From: Devosia sediminis
Lineage (GTDB): Bacteria; Pseudomonadota; Alphaproteobacteria; Rhizobiales; Devosiaceae
Assembly (NCBI RefSeq): GCF_016411825.1
Contig: NZ_JAEKMH010000002.1
Span: forward strand, 372,001 to 436,000
DNA length: 64,000 bases
Direction of reading: 5' to 3'
In this document: positions 25,799 to 34,762 of the stretch, one piece after another
Position numbering within the stretch: position 1 is the first letter of the stretch
Layout: every line of letters starts with the position of its first letter
Program-made: the position numbers and the translations under genes
Notes under the pieces: generated by a model
What the model saw: the letters and a program-made list of their open reading frames with translations, nothing else
The model's database searches: none
Told to the model about the DNA's origin: nothing

Positions 25799-26578
25799 TT
25801 AGTGGGACGGGTGGATCGCGTCGTTGAGATACATGCAGGTCAGGACCGCGAAGACATAGGCCTGAACCGCACCGACGAGAAACTCGAGGCCCGTAAGGGC
25901 GATTGCCATCAGCATGGGCAGGATTGCGGCCGCCCAGCCGACAGCGCCAAGGCCCGCAATCATCATGACCGCAAAGCCGGTGAAGACCTTGAGGGTGATG
26001 TGACCGGCAAGGATGTTGCCGAACAGACGGACCGAGAGGCTTATGGGACGCGAGAGGAAGGAAATGACCTCGATCGGCGTCACGATGGGAAGGATGTAGC
26101 CCGGCACGCCGGCGGGAACGAAGAGCTTGAGGAACTTCGGACCGTTCTTGACGAAGCCGTAGATGATGACGGTGAGGAACACCATCATCGAAAGGGCGAA
26201 GGTGACGATGATGTGGCTGGTGACGGTGAAGAAGTACGGCACCATGCCAAACATGTTGGCGAACAGGATAAAAGTGAAGAGGCTGAACACCAGCGGGAAG
26301 AACTTCATGCCGGCGGTGCCGGCGGAGCTTCGGACCATTCCCGCCACGAACTCGTAGAGCAATTCCGCCGTCAATTGGGCGCGGGTGGGCACGAGCTTGC
26401 GGCCCGAGGTCGAGAGCAGCAGGTAAAGCGTGATGGCCGCCACGGTCAGCACCATGAACAGGGCCGAGTTGGTGAAGGCGAAGGTGGTGCCCGACCCTTC
26501 GGTGCCGTCACCGCCAACGGTGAACAGCTCGAAGATGTCATAGATGACAAACTGGTGGATCGGGTCAGTACCGGCCAT
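25799..26578 (-). CDS. atpB: ATP synthase F0 subunit a
   Basis: A 259-aa membrane subunit that forms the proton half-channels. The essential arginine lies in [15 protein letters not shown], and the C-terminal helix holds the conserved [17 protein letters not shown]. Five to six hydrophobic helices are visible. It follows atpI after 25 bases and precedes atpE by 59. Confidence 0.97.
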   Translation of the reverse strand: MAGTDPIHQFVIYDIFELFTVGGDGTEGSGTTFAFTNSALFMVLTVAAITLYLLLSTSGRKLVPTRAQLTAELLYEFVAGMVRSSAGTAGMKFFPLVFSLFTFILFANMFGMVPYFFTVTSHIIVTFALSMMVFLTVIIYGFVKNGPKFLKLFVPAGVPGYILPIVTPIEVISFLSRPISLSVRLFGNILAGHITLKVFTGFAVMMIAGLGAVGWAAAILPMLMAIALTGLEFLVGAVQAYVFAVLTCMYLNDAIHPSH

Positions 26579-26603
26579 GGAGCCCTCTAAGCGTCATCAA
26601 TAT

Positions 26604-26993
26604 TCAGGTTCGCTCTTCGTCTTCCACGTCGGGCCCGAGATCGGACCCCGGCGGGGCAGGCGAGGCGGCATTCATTTCCGCCACCACTCGGATGACGTTC
26701 AGGATTCCAGCGGCAAAGCCCATCATCAGCAGGATGAGCAAGCCCCAGGGGCTGGTTCCCAGGCCAAGGTCGATGAGATAGCCGATACCGGCACCCACCA
26801 GAACCGCGGCGATGAACTCGGTACCGATGCGCATGCCGCGCGCCAGACCACTCATCTCCGGGGAAGCATCCCGGGCGGATCTGTTGTCCTCCCGCTCGCG
26901 CTCCCGCTTGGCGGAGGCGATGCGCGATGCAAGATCGTGCGTCACCCCCCTGGCGCTTTCTGACGGGCCCTGGTCGTCCGGCGAATTGATCAT
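26604..26993 (-). CDS. atpI: AtpI-type F0F1 assembly protein
   Basis: A 129-aa protein with a polar N-terminus (about 1-55) and two transmembrane helices (GTEFIAAVLVGAGIGYLIDL and WGLLILLMMGFAAGILNVIR), the AtpI/'ATPase gene 1' pattern. AtpI helps assemble the c-ring and may import magnesium. I chose the ATG at 26993, because AAGGGGAG stands 6 bases before it; in-frame ATGs at 27026 and 27014 lack a proper site. It is the first gene of the atp operon. Confidence 0.9.
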   Translation of the reverse strand: MINSPDDQGPSESARGVTHDLASRIASAKREREREDNRSARDASPEMSGLARGMRIGTEFIAAVLVGAGIGYLIDLGLGTSPWGLLILLMMGFAAGILNVIRVVAEMNAASPAPPGSDLGPDVEDEERT

Positions 26994-27306
26994 CCGCTGC
27001 TCCCCTTGGCCAGCCATTTCCCTCAAGCGAGGGGCGCCTTTTTAAGTCGCGCGCAACATAGTGGTGGCCCCAAAACGTGTCAAGGCGCGCTGCTGTCACG
27101 TAAGTGGTTGTTTGGTAACGGATATTTCGGTCCGCTCAGGGGTGCGGCATGCTGTCCACATGTCGATAGTGGCGGATAGGGGGCAGGGCGCGGGGATTCT
27201 GCCTGTCCGAGCGTGCGCGGGCCGGGCGCGTCAACAGCGCCAGTTGTGCTGCCGGGCAGTTTCGGGCAAGCCATGGGTAAAGCAGTTTGCGAAGGAGTGT
27301 GCAGTC
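26994..27306. other. Divergent gap: atp promoter and leader of the small coiled-coil gene
   Basis: This 313-base region carries the strong atp promoter (27055-27083) leftwards. Rightwards it carries the unassigned leader of the gene at 27307. It is GC-rich with short palindromes but has no further gene I can support. Confidence 0.5.
27055..27083 (-). promoter_or_regulatory. Sigma70-type promoter of the atp operon
   Basis: On the minus strand, TTGACA (27083-27078) and TATGTT (27060-27055) are separated by exactly 17 bases. The predicted start near 27048 leaves a leader of about 55 bases before atpI. The -35 is a perfect consensus and the -10 matches 4 of 6. Confidence 0.8.
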
Positions 27307-27621
27307 ATGACCCTGGCCGAAATCGAGCGTCTTGCCGGAGAATTGCTGGCTACGGGCGAGATGAATGCCGACACTGCGGCCGACCTCGATCGCATCGTCG
27401 CCGAAGCCCGGGCAGGAACATCCTACCCCGATGATCTCGATTACCTCGCCGCGCTGCATGCCCGCCTGCTTTCGCCCAACCGGGTGGTCGAGGATGTGAC
27501 CGCGTCCTCCCCCGATGTCGAGGCGGACCTGCGCGGACAGATCAGCCAGCTCCAGGCCGAGCTCGCCGATGCCCGCCAGACGATTGCCGAGTTGCAGGAG
27601 CGCCTGGCCTCGGGGGCGTAA
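27307..27621 (+). CDS. Small coiled-coil protein of unknown function
   Basis: A 104-aa acidic protein, mostly helical, that I do not recognise by name. Residues 1-65 (MTLAEIERLAGELLATGEM...) look like a compact helical domain, and residues 70-100 form a coiled coil (LRGQISQLQAELADARQTIAELQERL). AAGGAG (27292-27297) sits 9 bases before the ATG; the frame is open further upstream but without a ribosome site. It is transcribed away from atpI, alone, and is followed by REP-like copy 3. Confidence 0.75.
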   Translation: MTLAEIERLAGELLATGEMNADTAADLDRIVAEARAGTSYPDDLDYLAALHARLLSPNRVVEDVTASSPDVEADLRGQISQLQAELADARQTIAELQERLASGA

Positions 27622-27637
27622 GGGCTTCCCATCTGAG

Positions 27638-27703
27638 TGTCACCCCGGGCTTGCCCCGGGGCCTGAGATCTCAAGATAGGCCCCGGCTTTCGCCGGGGTG
27701 ACA
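27638..27703. repeat. REP-like two-hairpin element, copy 3
   Basis: A 66-base element: TGTCACCCCGGG...CCCGGGG left hairpin, CCCCGGCTTTCGCCGGGG right hairpin, ending in TGACA. Its right half is identical over 24 bases to copy 1. It lies between convergent genes, the small coiled-coil gene and smc, and may end both transcripts. Confidence 0.8.
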
Positions 27704-27736
27704 ATCGAGTACTCAGTCGAGGAGCTGGAGCGACGG

Positions 27737-30700
27737 TTAAACCGCCTCGCGGAAACTCTCGGCTGTCGTCAGGTCCACAGACACGAGTTGCGAAACCCCG
27801 CGTTCGGCCATGGTAACGCCGAACAGGCGATCGACGCGGCTCATGGTGATCGGGTTGTGGGTGATCACCATGAAGCGCGTATTGGTGCGCTGGCGCATCG
27901 AGTCGAGCAGGTTGCAGAAGCGCTCGACATTGGCATCGTCGAGCGGCGCATCCACTTCGTCGAGCACGCAGATCGGCGCCGGGTTGGTCAGGAACACCGC
28001 AAAGATCAGCGACATGGCGGTCAGCGCCTGTTCGCCGCCCGAGAGCAGCGTCATGGTCTGCGGCTTCTTGCCGGGCGGACGGGCGATGATCTCGAGCCCG
28101 GCTTCCAGCGGATCGTCGCTTTCGACAAAGGTGAGCTCGGCCGTGCCGCCCCCGAACAGGGTCGTGAACAGCTCCTGGAAATGCGCATTGACCTTGCCGA
28201 AGGCCTCGTTGAGACGGGCGCGGCCCTCGCGGTTGAGCGCGGCAATACCGCCCCGGAGCTTGGCAATGGCTTCGATGATGTCGTCGCGGTCGCGCACCAT
28301 CGTGTCGAGCTTTTCCTGAACCTCCGCGGCTTCCTTTTCGGCCGAAAGATTGACCCCGCCCAGCCGCTCGCGCTCGGACTTGAGCCGGTCCACCTTCTGT
28401 TCGATGGACTGCTCGGAGGGGAGCGCCTCCTCGGGGCGGATGCCGGAGGCTTCGAGCGTCTTCTGCGCCGGAATGCCGAGGGATTCTTCGGTCTGCCGCT
28501 CCACCTGCTGGCGCTGGGCAATGGCGCCCTTGAGACGCTCCTCGATGCGGCCGAGATCGATGCGGACGGCGTTGAGCGCGTCACCGGCGGATTTGAGGGC
28601 CCGGTCCGCCTCGCGCCAGGCGGTCTGCGCCGCATTGAGCCGGTCGCCCGACGTCTGGTGGTCGGCGCGGGCGACCTCGATCTGGTCGTCGAGCTGCGCC
28701 TTGCGACTGGCAAAACCGTCAGGCGCCTCGGCAAGGCTGGTGAGCTGGGCCTCAACTTCCGCCATGCGCTGGTCCAGCGTCGCCAACTGGCTTTCGGCGC
28801 CATCCCGGCGGCGCTGCCAGCTGGCGCTGTCGCGGGCAAGCTGGTCGAGCCTTGCGGCACGCATGCGGCCGGCCGATTCCACGGTGCTAAGTTTGAGCCG
28901 CGCCTGGTCGGCCCGGTCGCGCAATCCGGTCAGGCGCTGCTGCGCCGCGGCGGCGGCATTGGCGAGAAGGGATTCGTCGCCGGTCTGGGTGAGGCGGGCT
29001 GCGGCATCGGCCTGCGCGCTGTCGGCTTCGACAAGGCTGGCGCCGAGGCGGGTCTGCGCATCGTCGAGGGTGGAGCGGCGGGTTGCCAGGTCGCCCATGG
29101 CGCGCTGCGCCGTGTCGAGCGCGGCCTGCGCCGCGCCGATGGCATGCTGGGCCCGGCGCCAGTCCTCGCGGCGGGCGCGTTCATCCTGCCGGGCGGCATC
29201 GAGCGTTGTCGCGAGCGCATCGACCTCGCGCTTGCGCGCATTGCGCTCGCCCTTGGCGCGCAGGATTTCCTCGTCGAGTTCGCTGAGGCGATTGCGCTGG
29301 GCGAGCCGCTGCGCAGCGGCGCTGGGCGCATCGGCGGCGGCGACAAAGCCGTCCCAGCGCCAGAGCGCGCCCTCCAGCGTCACCAGCCGCTGGCCGGGCT
29401 TGAGGGCCTTCATCAGTGCGGGGCCATCGACCGCATCGACGAGACCGATCTGGTCGAGCCGGCGCTTCAAGAGCGGCGTGCCCTTGACGTGGCGGCTCAG
29501 CGGCTCGGCGGCCTGCGGCAAAGCGGGGTCGTCGCGGCCATCGAGCGCCACCGACCAGTGGATCGGCGCGCCGGCGTCGGAGGAGGCGTCGAGATCGTCG
29601 CCGAGAGCAGCGCCCAGCGCCGTTTCGTAGCCCGGTTCCACAGTGAGTTCGTCCACCACGGAGGGCCAGAGGCCGGCACCGGTATTGAGCATCTTCGCCA
29701 GCGTCGAGGCTTCCGCCTCCAGCCGGGTGACCAGCGCATCGAGTTCGGCGAGCCGCGGACGGGCGGCATCGAGTTCCGCCTGCGCCTGGCGCGCGGCCTC
29801 TTCACTGGCAAGTGCCGCGGTTTCGGCTGCTGTCGTGCTGGCCTGCGCCCTTTCCAGTGCCGCACGCCGGGCCGTCACTGTTTCATCGGCGTCGAGTTTC
29901 GCGATCACCCCGGCGCGCTCGCGCTCGATGTCGTCCGCCTGCTGGATGAGGCGGGCCCGCCGGGCTTCCGCCTCGGCGAGATTGCGCTGCGCCTGCACCC
30001 GCTGGGCGCGGATGTCGGCCAATGCTTCGGCTGCCTTGCGGGCCGCCTCGTCCGCTGCGGCCACGGCGGCGCGGGCGGCTTCGGCCTCAAGTCGGGCGGC
30101 GTCGAAATCGGCCTGCGCGGCCTGCTGCTCGGCCGCCAGATGGGCCTGTTCCTCGCCATAGGCGGCCAGCGTCGCCTCGGCCTCGCTGACCAGCTCGCGC
30201 TCGCGCGTGCCATCCGCGGCGATCTGGCGGAGCCGATCCTCGAGTTCGGTGCGGCGCTGGCTGATGCGGCGAGCTTCCTCGGCCAGTTGTTCGGCAAGGA
30301 TCGTGTAGCGCTGCAGCACGGCGCCGGTGACGGCTTCGCGTTCGCGCAGCGGCGTCAATGCCGCCTCGGCCGCTTCGGATGCCTTCTGCGCGGTCAGCTC
30401 GGCATGGGTGGCGTCGGCAAGCTGCCGGATCAAGACGGCCTGCGCCGCCTCGGTTTCCTTTTCGGCCACGCGCGCAGCAACCCAGCGGATATGGTAGAGC
30501 GTCGCCTCGGCGCGGCGGATATCGCCGGAAAGGCCGCGATAGCGGATGGCCAGGCGCGCTTGGCGCTTGAGCGTTTCGAGCTGCGTCTCGACCTGGGCGA
30601 TGACATCGTCGACGCGTTCGAGATTGGCCTCGGCGGCGCGCAGCCGCAGTTCCGCCTCGTGGCGGCGCGAGTGGAGGCCCGAAATGCCGGCGGCCTCCTC

Positions 30701-31192
30701 GAGCAGGGCACGCCGGGCCGTGGGCTTGGCCGCGATCAGTTCGCCGATCTGCCCCTGCCGCACCATGGCCGGCGAATGGGCGCCGGTCGAGGCATCGGCA
30801 AACAGCAATTGCACGTCGCGGGCGCGCACTTCCTTGCCGTTGACCCGATAGACCGACCCGGCCTCGCGCTCTATGCGGCGGGTGACCTCAAGCACATCGG
30901 CGGTATTGAGCGCGGCCGGCGCGGTGCGGTCGCTATTGTCAAGAACCAGGGTGACTTCGGCGGTATTGCGCGCGGGCCGGTTGCCGGAACCGGAAAAGAT
31001 GACGTCGTCCATGCCCGAGGCGCGCATGGCCCTGTACGAGCTTTCGCCCATGACCCAGCGCATGGCCTCGACGAGGTTGGACTTGCCGCAGCCATTGGGG
31101 CCGACAATGCCGGTGAGGCCGGGCTCCATGACGAGCACAGTCTCATCGGAGAACGATTTGAAGCCATGCAGCTTGAGGCGGGAGAATTTCAT
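27737..31192 (-). CDS. smc: Chromosome segregation protein SMC
   Basis: The 1151-aa SMC ATPase, which organises and separates the chromosome. The N-terminal head has Walker A GPNGCGKSN (residues 31-39). Two long Ala/Glu/Arg-rich coiled coils flank a hinge in the middle (about 500-640). The C-terminal head carries the signature LSGGEQALTAMSLIFAVF and Walker B ICVLDEVDAPLDD. I chose the ATG at 31192 (MKFSRLKLHGFKSF) because GGAGG lies 7 bases upstream. The frame is open 36 codons further, but that part falls in a repeat. A 1192-codon frame on the opposite strand is only a shadow. scpA/scpB are not in the window. Confidence 0.97.
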   Translation of the reverse strand: MKFSRLKLHGFKSFSDETVLVMEPGLTGIVGPNGCGKSNLVEAMRWVMGESSYRAMRASGMDDVIFSGSGNRPARNTAEVTLVLDNSDRTAPAALNTADVLEVTRRIEREAGSVYRVNGKEVRARDVQLLFADASTGAHSPAMVRQGQIGELIAAKPTARRALLEEAAGISGLHSRRHEAELRLRAAEANLERVDDVIAQVETQLETLKRQARLAIRYRGLSGDIRRAEATLYHIRWVAARVAEKETEAAQAVLIRQLADATHAELTAQKASEAAEAALTPLREREAVTGAVLQRYTILAEQLAEEARRISQRRTELEDRLRQIAADGTRERELVSEAEATLAAYGEEQAHLAAEQQAAQADFDAARLEAEAARAAVAAADEAARKAAEALADIRAQRVQAQRNLAEAEARRARLIQQADDIERERAGVIAKLDADETVTARRAALERAQASTTAAETAALASEEAARQAQAELDAARPRLAELDALVTRLEAEASTLAKMLNTGAGLWPSVVDELTVEPGYETALGAALGDDLDASSDAGAPIHWSVALDGRDDPALPQAAEPLSRHVKGTPLLKRRLDQIGLVDAVDGPALMKALKPGQRLVTLEGALWRWDGFVAAADAPSAAAQRLAQRNRLSELDEEILRAKGERNARKREVDALATTLDAARQDERARREDWRRAQHAIGAAQAALDTAQRAMGDLATRRSTLDDAQTRLGASLVEADSAQADAAARLTQTGDESLLANAAAAAQQRLTGLRDRADQARLKLSTVESAGRMRAARLDQLARDSASWQRRRDGAESQLATLDQRMAEVEAQLTSLAEAPDGFASRKAQLDDQIEVARADHQTSGDRLNAAQTAWREADRALKSAGDALNAVRIDLGRIEERLKGAIAQRQQVERQTEESLGIPAQKTLEASGIRPEEALPSEQSIEQKVDRLKSERERLGGVNLSAEKEAAEVQEKLDTMVRDRDDIIEAIAKLRGGIAALNREGRARLNEAFGKVNAHFQELFTTLFGGGTAELTFVESDDPLEAGLEIIARPPGKKPQTMTLLSGGEQALTAMSLIFAVFLTNPAPICVLDEVDAPLDDANVERFCNLLDSMRQRTNTRFMVITHNPITMSRVDRLFGVTMAERGVSQLVSVDLTTAESFREAV

Positions 31193-31202
31193 GGTCGCCC
31201 TC

Positions 31203-31230
31203 CACCCCTCTCCCCTATTGGGGAAAGGTG
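31203..31230. repeat. Short Rhizobiales-type palindrome
   Basis: CACCCCTCTCCCCTATTGGG and the bases that follow form a CCCC-TATT-GGGG hairpin with flanking CACC/GGTG. It is related to the element at 31299-31347 and lies in the 168-base gap between smc and the DsbA-like gene. Confidence 0.6.
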
Positions 31231-31298
31231 CGCGGAGGGTCGCCGAATTCGCGGATGCGAATTTCGGTTGGGATAGGGGGTGTTTCGCAACAGTGCGC

Positions 31299-31347
31299 AC
31301 CCCTCATCCGGCGCTGCGCGCCACCTTCTCCCACATGGGGAGAAGGT
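31299..31347. repeat. Rhizobiales-type intergenic palindromic repeat
   Basis: A 49-base element beginning CACCCCTCATCCGGCGCTGC and ending GGGGAGAAGG. The inner palindromes are GGCGCTGCGCGCC and CCTTCTCCC-ACAT-GGGGAGAAGG. As I remember it, very similar sequences are scattered through many Rhizobiales genomes. Confidence 0.7.
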
Positions 31348-31360
31348 AAGGTCGATCTGC

Positions 31361-32185
31361 TTACTGCGCAGGGGCGACTTCGTTTGCCGGTGCCATGGTA
31401 TTGGCAGGCGCCATCGTGTCGACCGGGGTCGTGGCATTGTTGGCCGGAGCGGTGGTGGCGTCAGCGGCCGGCGCTGCCGGAGTGGTAGCGGCCGGGGCCT
31501 CGGCAGGAGCTTCAGTGGGGACGAAATCGGCAGGCACGAGCGGATCGATGACAGCGCCAAGCTGTTCGATATCGTAACCGGTCGTGACCTTGTTGCCGTT
31601 GACAAAGAAGCTCGGCGTCCCGGTGACATCAAATTCGTCCATGGCCTGGGTGCGCAAGGCTTCCATACCCGCGAGCAGCTCCTGATTCGTCAAGGCGGCG
31701 TCGAAGGTTTCCTGGGTAAAGCCGAGCTGCTGGGCAATCCGGAAGATTTCCGTAGCCGGCGCGGCCATCCAGGTATTCTGGGTCGCGAAATAGGTGGAAA
31801 GGACTTCCTCGTAGCGCTCGGCGCCAGCGGCCTCGGCCAGCATGAACACGGCAGCGTCCACCTCGTTGCGCAGGAACGGGCGCACGATGAACTTGATCTT
31901 GCCGGTGTCGATATATTCGCTCTTGAGCTGCGGATAGGTCGTGTTGTGGAACGACGCGCAATGCGGACAGGTGGGCGACGCATATTCGATGACGGTGACC
32001 GGAGCATCGACATTGCCTTCGACCTTGTCGACAATGCCGCCGGCGGGCGACATGATCGGCTGGTCTGCCTGCGCCGTGGCTGCCGAAACCTCTCCCGAAT
32101 TGAGCAGGGTATAGGCGCCACCGCCGGCTGCGACAACGGCAACAGCGGCTCCGGCGATGATGAAATTGCGGCGGTTCGTGGTCAA
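31361..32185 (-). CDS. DsbA-like thiol:disulfide oxidoreductase
   Basis: A 274-aa exported thioredoxin-fold protein. The signal sequence contains a twin-arginine-like NRRNFIIAG motif. The active site is C73-P-H-C76, and the cis-proline loop is VTGTPSFFVNG. After about residue 215 the chain becomes a low-complexity Ala/Pro/Thr tail (repeats of ATTPAAPA and TMAPANTMAPAN), which may span the periplasm or cell wall. Such proteins form disulfides in secreted proteins. It lies upstream of smc and downstream of the DUF721 gene, a conserved alphaproteobacterial neighbourhood. Confidence 0.92.
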   Translation of the reverse strand: MTTNRRNFIIAGAAVAVVAAGGGAYTLLNSGEVSAATAQADQPIMSPAGGIVDKVEGNVDAPVTVIEYASPTCPHCASFHNTTYPQLKSEYIDTGKIKFIVRPFLRNEVDAAVFMLAEAAGAERYEEVLSTYFATQNTWMAAPATEIFRIAQQLGFTQETFDAALTNQELLAGMEALRTQAMDEFDVTGTPSFFVNGNKVTTGYDIEQLGAVIDPLVPADFVPTEAPAEAPAATTPAAPAADATTAPANNATTPVDTMAPANTMAPANEVAPAQ

Positions 32186-32272
32186 TTTGGTCTCCTGGAC
32201 GCTTTCGGGGCGACACTACACATGAAGTTGTGGCGGGCAAGTGCCCACTGAGTTCACTTGGGGGTGAACAGT

Positions 32273-32788
32273 CTATTTCCCGTTGCGGGACGATCTGCGC
32301 GAGAGCGCCAGCCCAAGGGCCTGCAACGCTTCCCGCAGATCATCGTCCTCGACCTGTTCGGTCGCTTTGCCGACCTTCGCGATCTCGCTCTGGCTCGGTT
32401 GCCGGGGTTCTTGCACCCGCCGGCCTGAACCCGAGCTGAACGGCTCTGCCGACAAACGGACATCATTGACCAGAAGATAGCCGAAATACCGGTTGACCGC
32501 AGCCGCAATCGCCGGCGCCTCGTGCTGCGCGAACAGCGCCTGGCCGGGAGCGCAGCGCAGGTACAGCGTTGCCCCCTCGGCGCTGCGTTCGCCGCGCGGC
32601 CAGGCCAGCTTGTCGGGCAGGGTGGTCTCGTCGAACGGCTTGGGCGCGATCTGGCGCCAGTGGGTGATGATGTCCCGCCCGGCAAAGCCGCGCTTTTTCA
32701 GCACCGGATCGAGCGCGCCACTGAGCGCATCAGCCACGCTGAGCGTCTTGTTGCGGCGTTTCGGTTCGGGCAGTTCATCCTTGGCCAT
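32273..32788 (-). CDS. DUF721 / DciA-like protein
   Basis: A 171-aa protein with the DUF721 domain at about residues 12-110 (VADALSGALDPVLKKRGFAG, then THWRQIAPKPF). DUF721 includes DciA, the proposed helicase operator that helps load DnaB at the origin in bacteria lacking DnaC. The C-terminal third is polar and probably disordered. The family match is good; the DciA function in this species is an inference. It is 87 bases upstream of the DsbA-like gene on the same strand. Confidence 0.8.
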   Translation of the reverse strand: MAKDELPEPKRRNKTLSVADALSGALDPVLKKRGFAGRDIITHWRQIAPKPFDETTLPDKLAWPRGERSAEGATLYLRCAPGQALFAQHEAPAIAAAVNRYFGYLLVNDVRLSAEPFSSGSGRRVQEPRQPSQSEIAKVGKATEQVEDDDLREALQALGLALSRRSSRNGK

Positions 32789-32890
32789 CGCTCAGATATC
32801 GCCTGCCGGGCCGCGAGCACAAGGGCCGGATCGACATGTCGAATTGCGGCTTGCTCCTTCGTCGTCCCGATAATCAGCAAGGAGGATCCC

Positions 32891-33685
32891 ATGGCCACGC
32901 TCACTTCCAAGGACGGCAGCACCATCGGCTACGACACGACCGGCAGCGGTCCCGTCATCATTCTGGTGGCTGGCGCTACGCAATATCGCGCTGTCGACAA
33001 CACCACGCCAAGGCTCATCGAGATGCTGTCCGCACGCTTCACGGTCGTCAACTACGACCGCCGCGGGCGTGGCGAATCCACGGAAGTCGCGCCCTATGCA
33101 GTGGCGCGCGAAATCGAGGATATCGAAGCGCTGATCGATGCGCATGGTGGCCGGGCCGGGCTCTATGGCATGTCCTCGGGCGCCGTGCTGGCGCTCGAGG
33201 CCGGCGTCGCGCTGCCGGGCAAGGTCACGGGCGTGCTGCTTTATGAGCCGCCGGTCAGCGTCGAGCAGTCGTCCGCGGACTATTGGAAACAACATGCCGA
33301 AGTGGCGGCCATGGCCGAACGCGGCGATGCCGATGGCATGATGAGCCATTTCATGGGTGCCTTCATGTCGCCCGAGGAACTGGCGGGTTTCAAGCAGTCC
33401 CCGGCCTGGCCGCCGTTTGCCGCGGTGGGCCTCACCATCGAGCACGATTATCGCGTCATGGCCGAAGCCAAGGACGGCGACCGCCATCCCGCGCGCTGGC
33501 AGGCCATCGCCGTGCCGGTGCTGGTGGTCAATGGCGACAGCAGCTTCCCCTTTATCGACGCCGGTGCGGCTTGGGTGGCTGCCGGAGTGCCCAGGGCCCA
33601 GCGGCGCGTGCTGGCCGGCCAGGGGCATGACGTCAGTCCCGAGGCGCTGGCGCCAGTGATGACGGAATTTTTTGGCGCATTCTGA
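32891..33685 (+). CDS. Alpha/beta hydrolase
   Basis: A 264-aa alpha/beta-fold hydrolase. The nucleophile elbow is G93-M-S95-S-G97, the oxyanion region follows VAGATQYRA, and the catalytic His is likely in GQGHDVSPEAL near the C-terminus. The substrate is unknown; family members include esterases and haloperoxidase-like enzymes. A strong AAGGAGG (32879-32885) sits 5 bases before the ATG, which settles the start although the frame is open far upstream. It sits between the divergent DUF721 gene and mutY, which follows after 24 bases and may be cotranscribed. Confidence 0.88.
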   Translation: MATLTSKDGSTIGYDTTGSGPVIILVAGATQYRAVDNTTPRLIEMLSARFTVVNYDRRGRGESTEVAPYAVAREIEDIEALIDAHGGRAGLYGMSSGAVLALEAGVALPGKVTGVLLYEPPVSVEQSSADYWKQHAEVAAMAERGDADGMMSHFMGAFMSPEELAGFKQSPAWPPFAAVGLTIEHDYRVMAEAKDGDRHPARWQAIAVPVLVVNGDSSFPFIDAGAAWVAAGVPRAQRRVLAGQGHDVSPEALAPVMTEFFGAF

Positions 33686-33709
33686 CCACGCGACAGGATA
33701 TGAGGGGCC

Positions 33710-34762
33710 ATGCCCCTCAGCCATCCGCATCCGATAGATTCTCCCGCCGTGCTCGCCTGGTATGATCGCCATGCACGCGACCTGCCATGGCGGGTGTCGC
33801 CAGGGGACAGGCGCGCCGGGATTAACCCTGATCCCTATCGGGTGTGGCTGAGCGAAGTCATGCTGCAGCAGACCACCGTTGCGGCCGTGAAAAGCTATTT
33901 CCTGCGCTTCACCAGTCTTTGGCCGACTGTGCGGGACCTGGCGGCCGCGCCGCTCGACGCCGTACTGCGCGAATGGGCCGGGCTCGGCTACTACGCAAGG
34001 GCTCGCAATCTCCACGCTTGCGCCGAGGCTGTGGTGCGCGATCACGGTGGAGTCTTTCCCGATACGGCGGCAGGGTTGCAGAGCCTGCCGGGCATTGGCG
34101 CCTATACCAGCGCGGCCATAGCGGCGATCTGCTTCGATGAGCGCGTGGCCGTGCTCGATGGCAATCTCGATCGGGTGCTGGCGCGCTATTATGCGCTCGA
34201 GGTGCCGGTGCGCGAGGCCAAGGATGAATTGCGCGGTGCGCTGCAACTGGCCGTGCCCGAAAGATCAGGCGACTTCGCCCAGGCCATGATGGATCTGGGC
34301 GCGACCATCTGCGCGCCGCGCGCAGCCATGTGCCTGGTCTGCCCTCTGCACGACGGCTGCGAGGCGCGCGCCGAGGGCGACCCGCTCCGCTATCCAGTCA
34401 AGCCGGTCAAGGCCGAGCGGCCGGTGCGCCGCGGGCACGCCTATGTCATGCGCGACGCGGCCGGCGACGTCTATCTCCAGACCCGCCCAGCAAAAGGCCT
34501 ACTGGCTAGCATGACCGAAGTTCCGACGTCGGATTGGGCGGCGGACCTCCCCGAGCCGCACTATCCCGCCGAAGGCAACTGGCGGTGGCACGGACAGGTG
34601 GTTCACATCTTCACCCATTTCCGGCTGGAACTCGATGTGTGGTCTGCCGTGGTGGCACCGGAAGGCCTCGACGCGGGGTGGTGGGCTGCGCCCGGGACGC
34701 TCGCAGGCGAAGCCCTGCCGACACTGTTCCGGAAAGTCCTGGCGGAGGCCGGTCTCAGTTGA
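33710..34762 (+). CDS. mutY: A/G-specific adenine DNA glycosylase
   Basis: It removes adenine mispaired with 8-oxoguanine. The 350-aa protein keeps the catalytic Glu (E49 in SEVMLQQT), the helix-hairpin-helix LPGIGAYTSAAIAAI with catalytic D150, and an intact 4Fe-4S loop (C201-X6-C208-X2-C211-X5-C217). A C-terminal NUDIX-like domain (from about 235) recognises the oxidised base. It lies near smc, dsbA and DUF721, the usual alphaproteobacterial order, with an alpha/beta hydrolase interposed. Its 3' end overlaps the convergent acetyltransferase gene by 8 bases. Confidence 0.96.
   Translation: MPLSHPHPIDSPAVLAWYDRHARDLPWRVSPGDRRAGINPDPYRVWLSEVMLQQTTVAAVKSYFLRFTSLWPTVRDLAAAPLDAVLREWAGLGYYARARNLHACAEAVVRDHGGVFPDTAAGLQSLPGIGAYTSAAIAAICFDERVAVLDGNLDRVLARYYALEVPVREAKDELRGALQLAVPERSGDFAQAMMDLGATICAPRAAMCLVCPLHDGCEARAEGDPLRYPVKPVKAERPVRRGHAYVMRDAAGDVYLQTRPAKGLLASMTEVPTSDWAADLPEPHYPAEGNWRWHGQVVHIFTHFRLELDVWSAVVAPEGLDAGWWAAPGTLAGEALPTLFRKVLAEAGLS

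Noticed and set aside
27698..31276. Open frame of 1192 codons on the plus strand
   Set aside because: It is the mirror of smc on the opposite strand, caused by strong GC bias at the third codon position; it has low-complexity composition and no recognisable domain.
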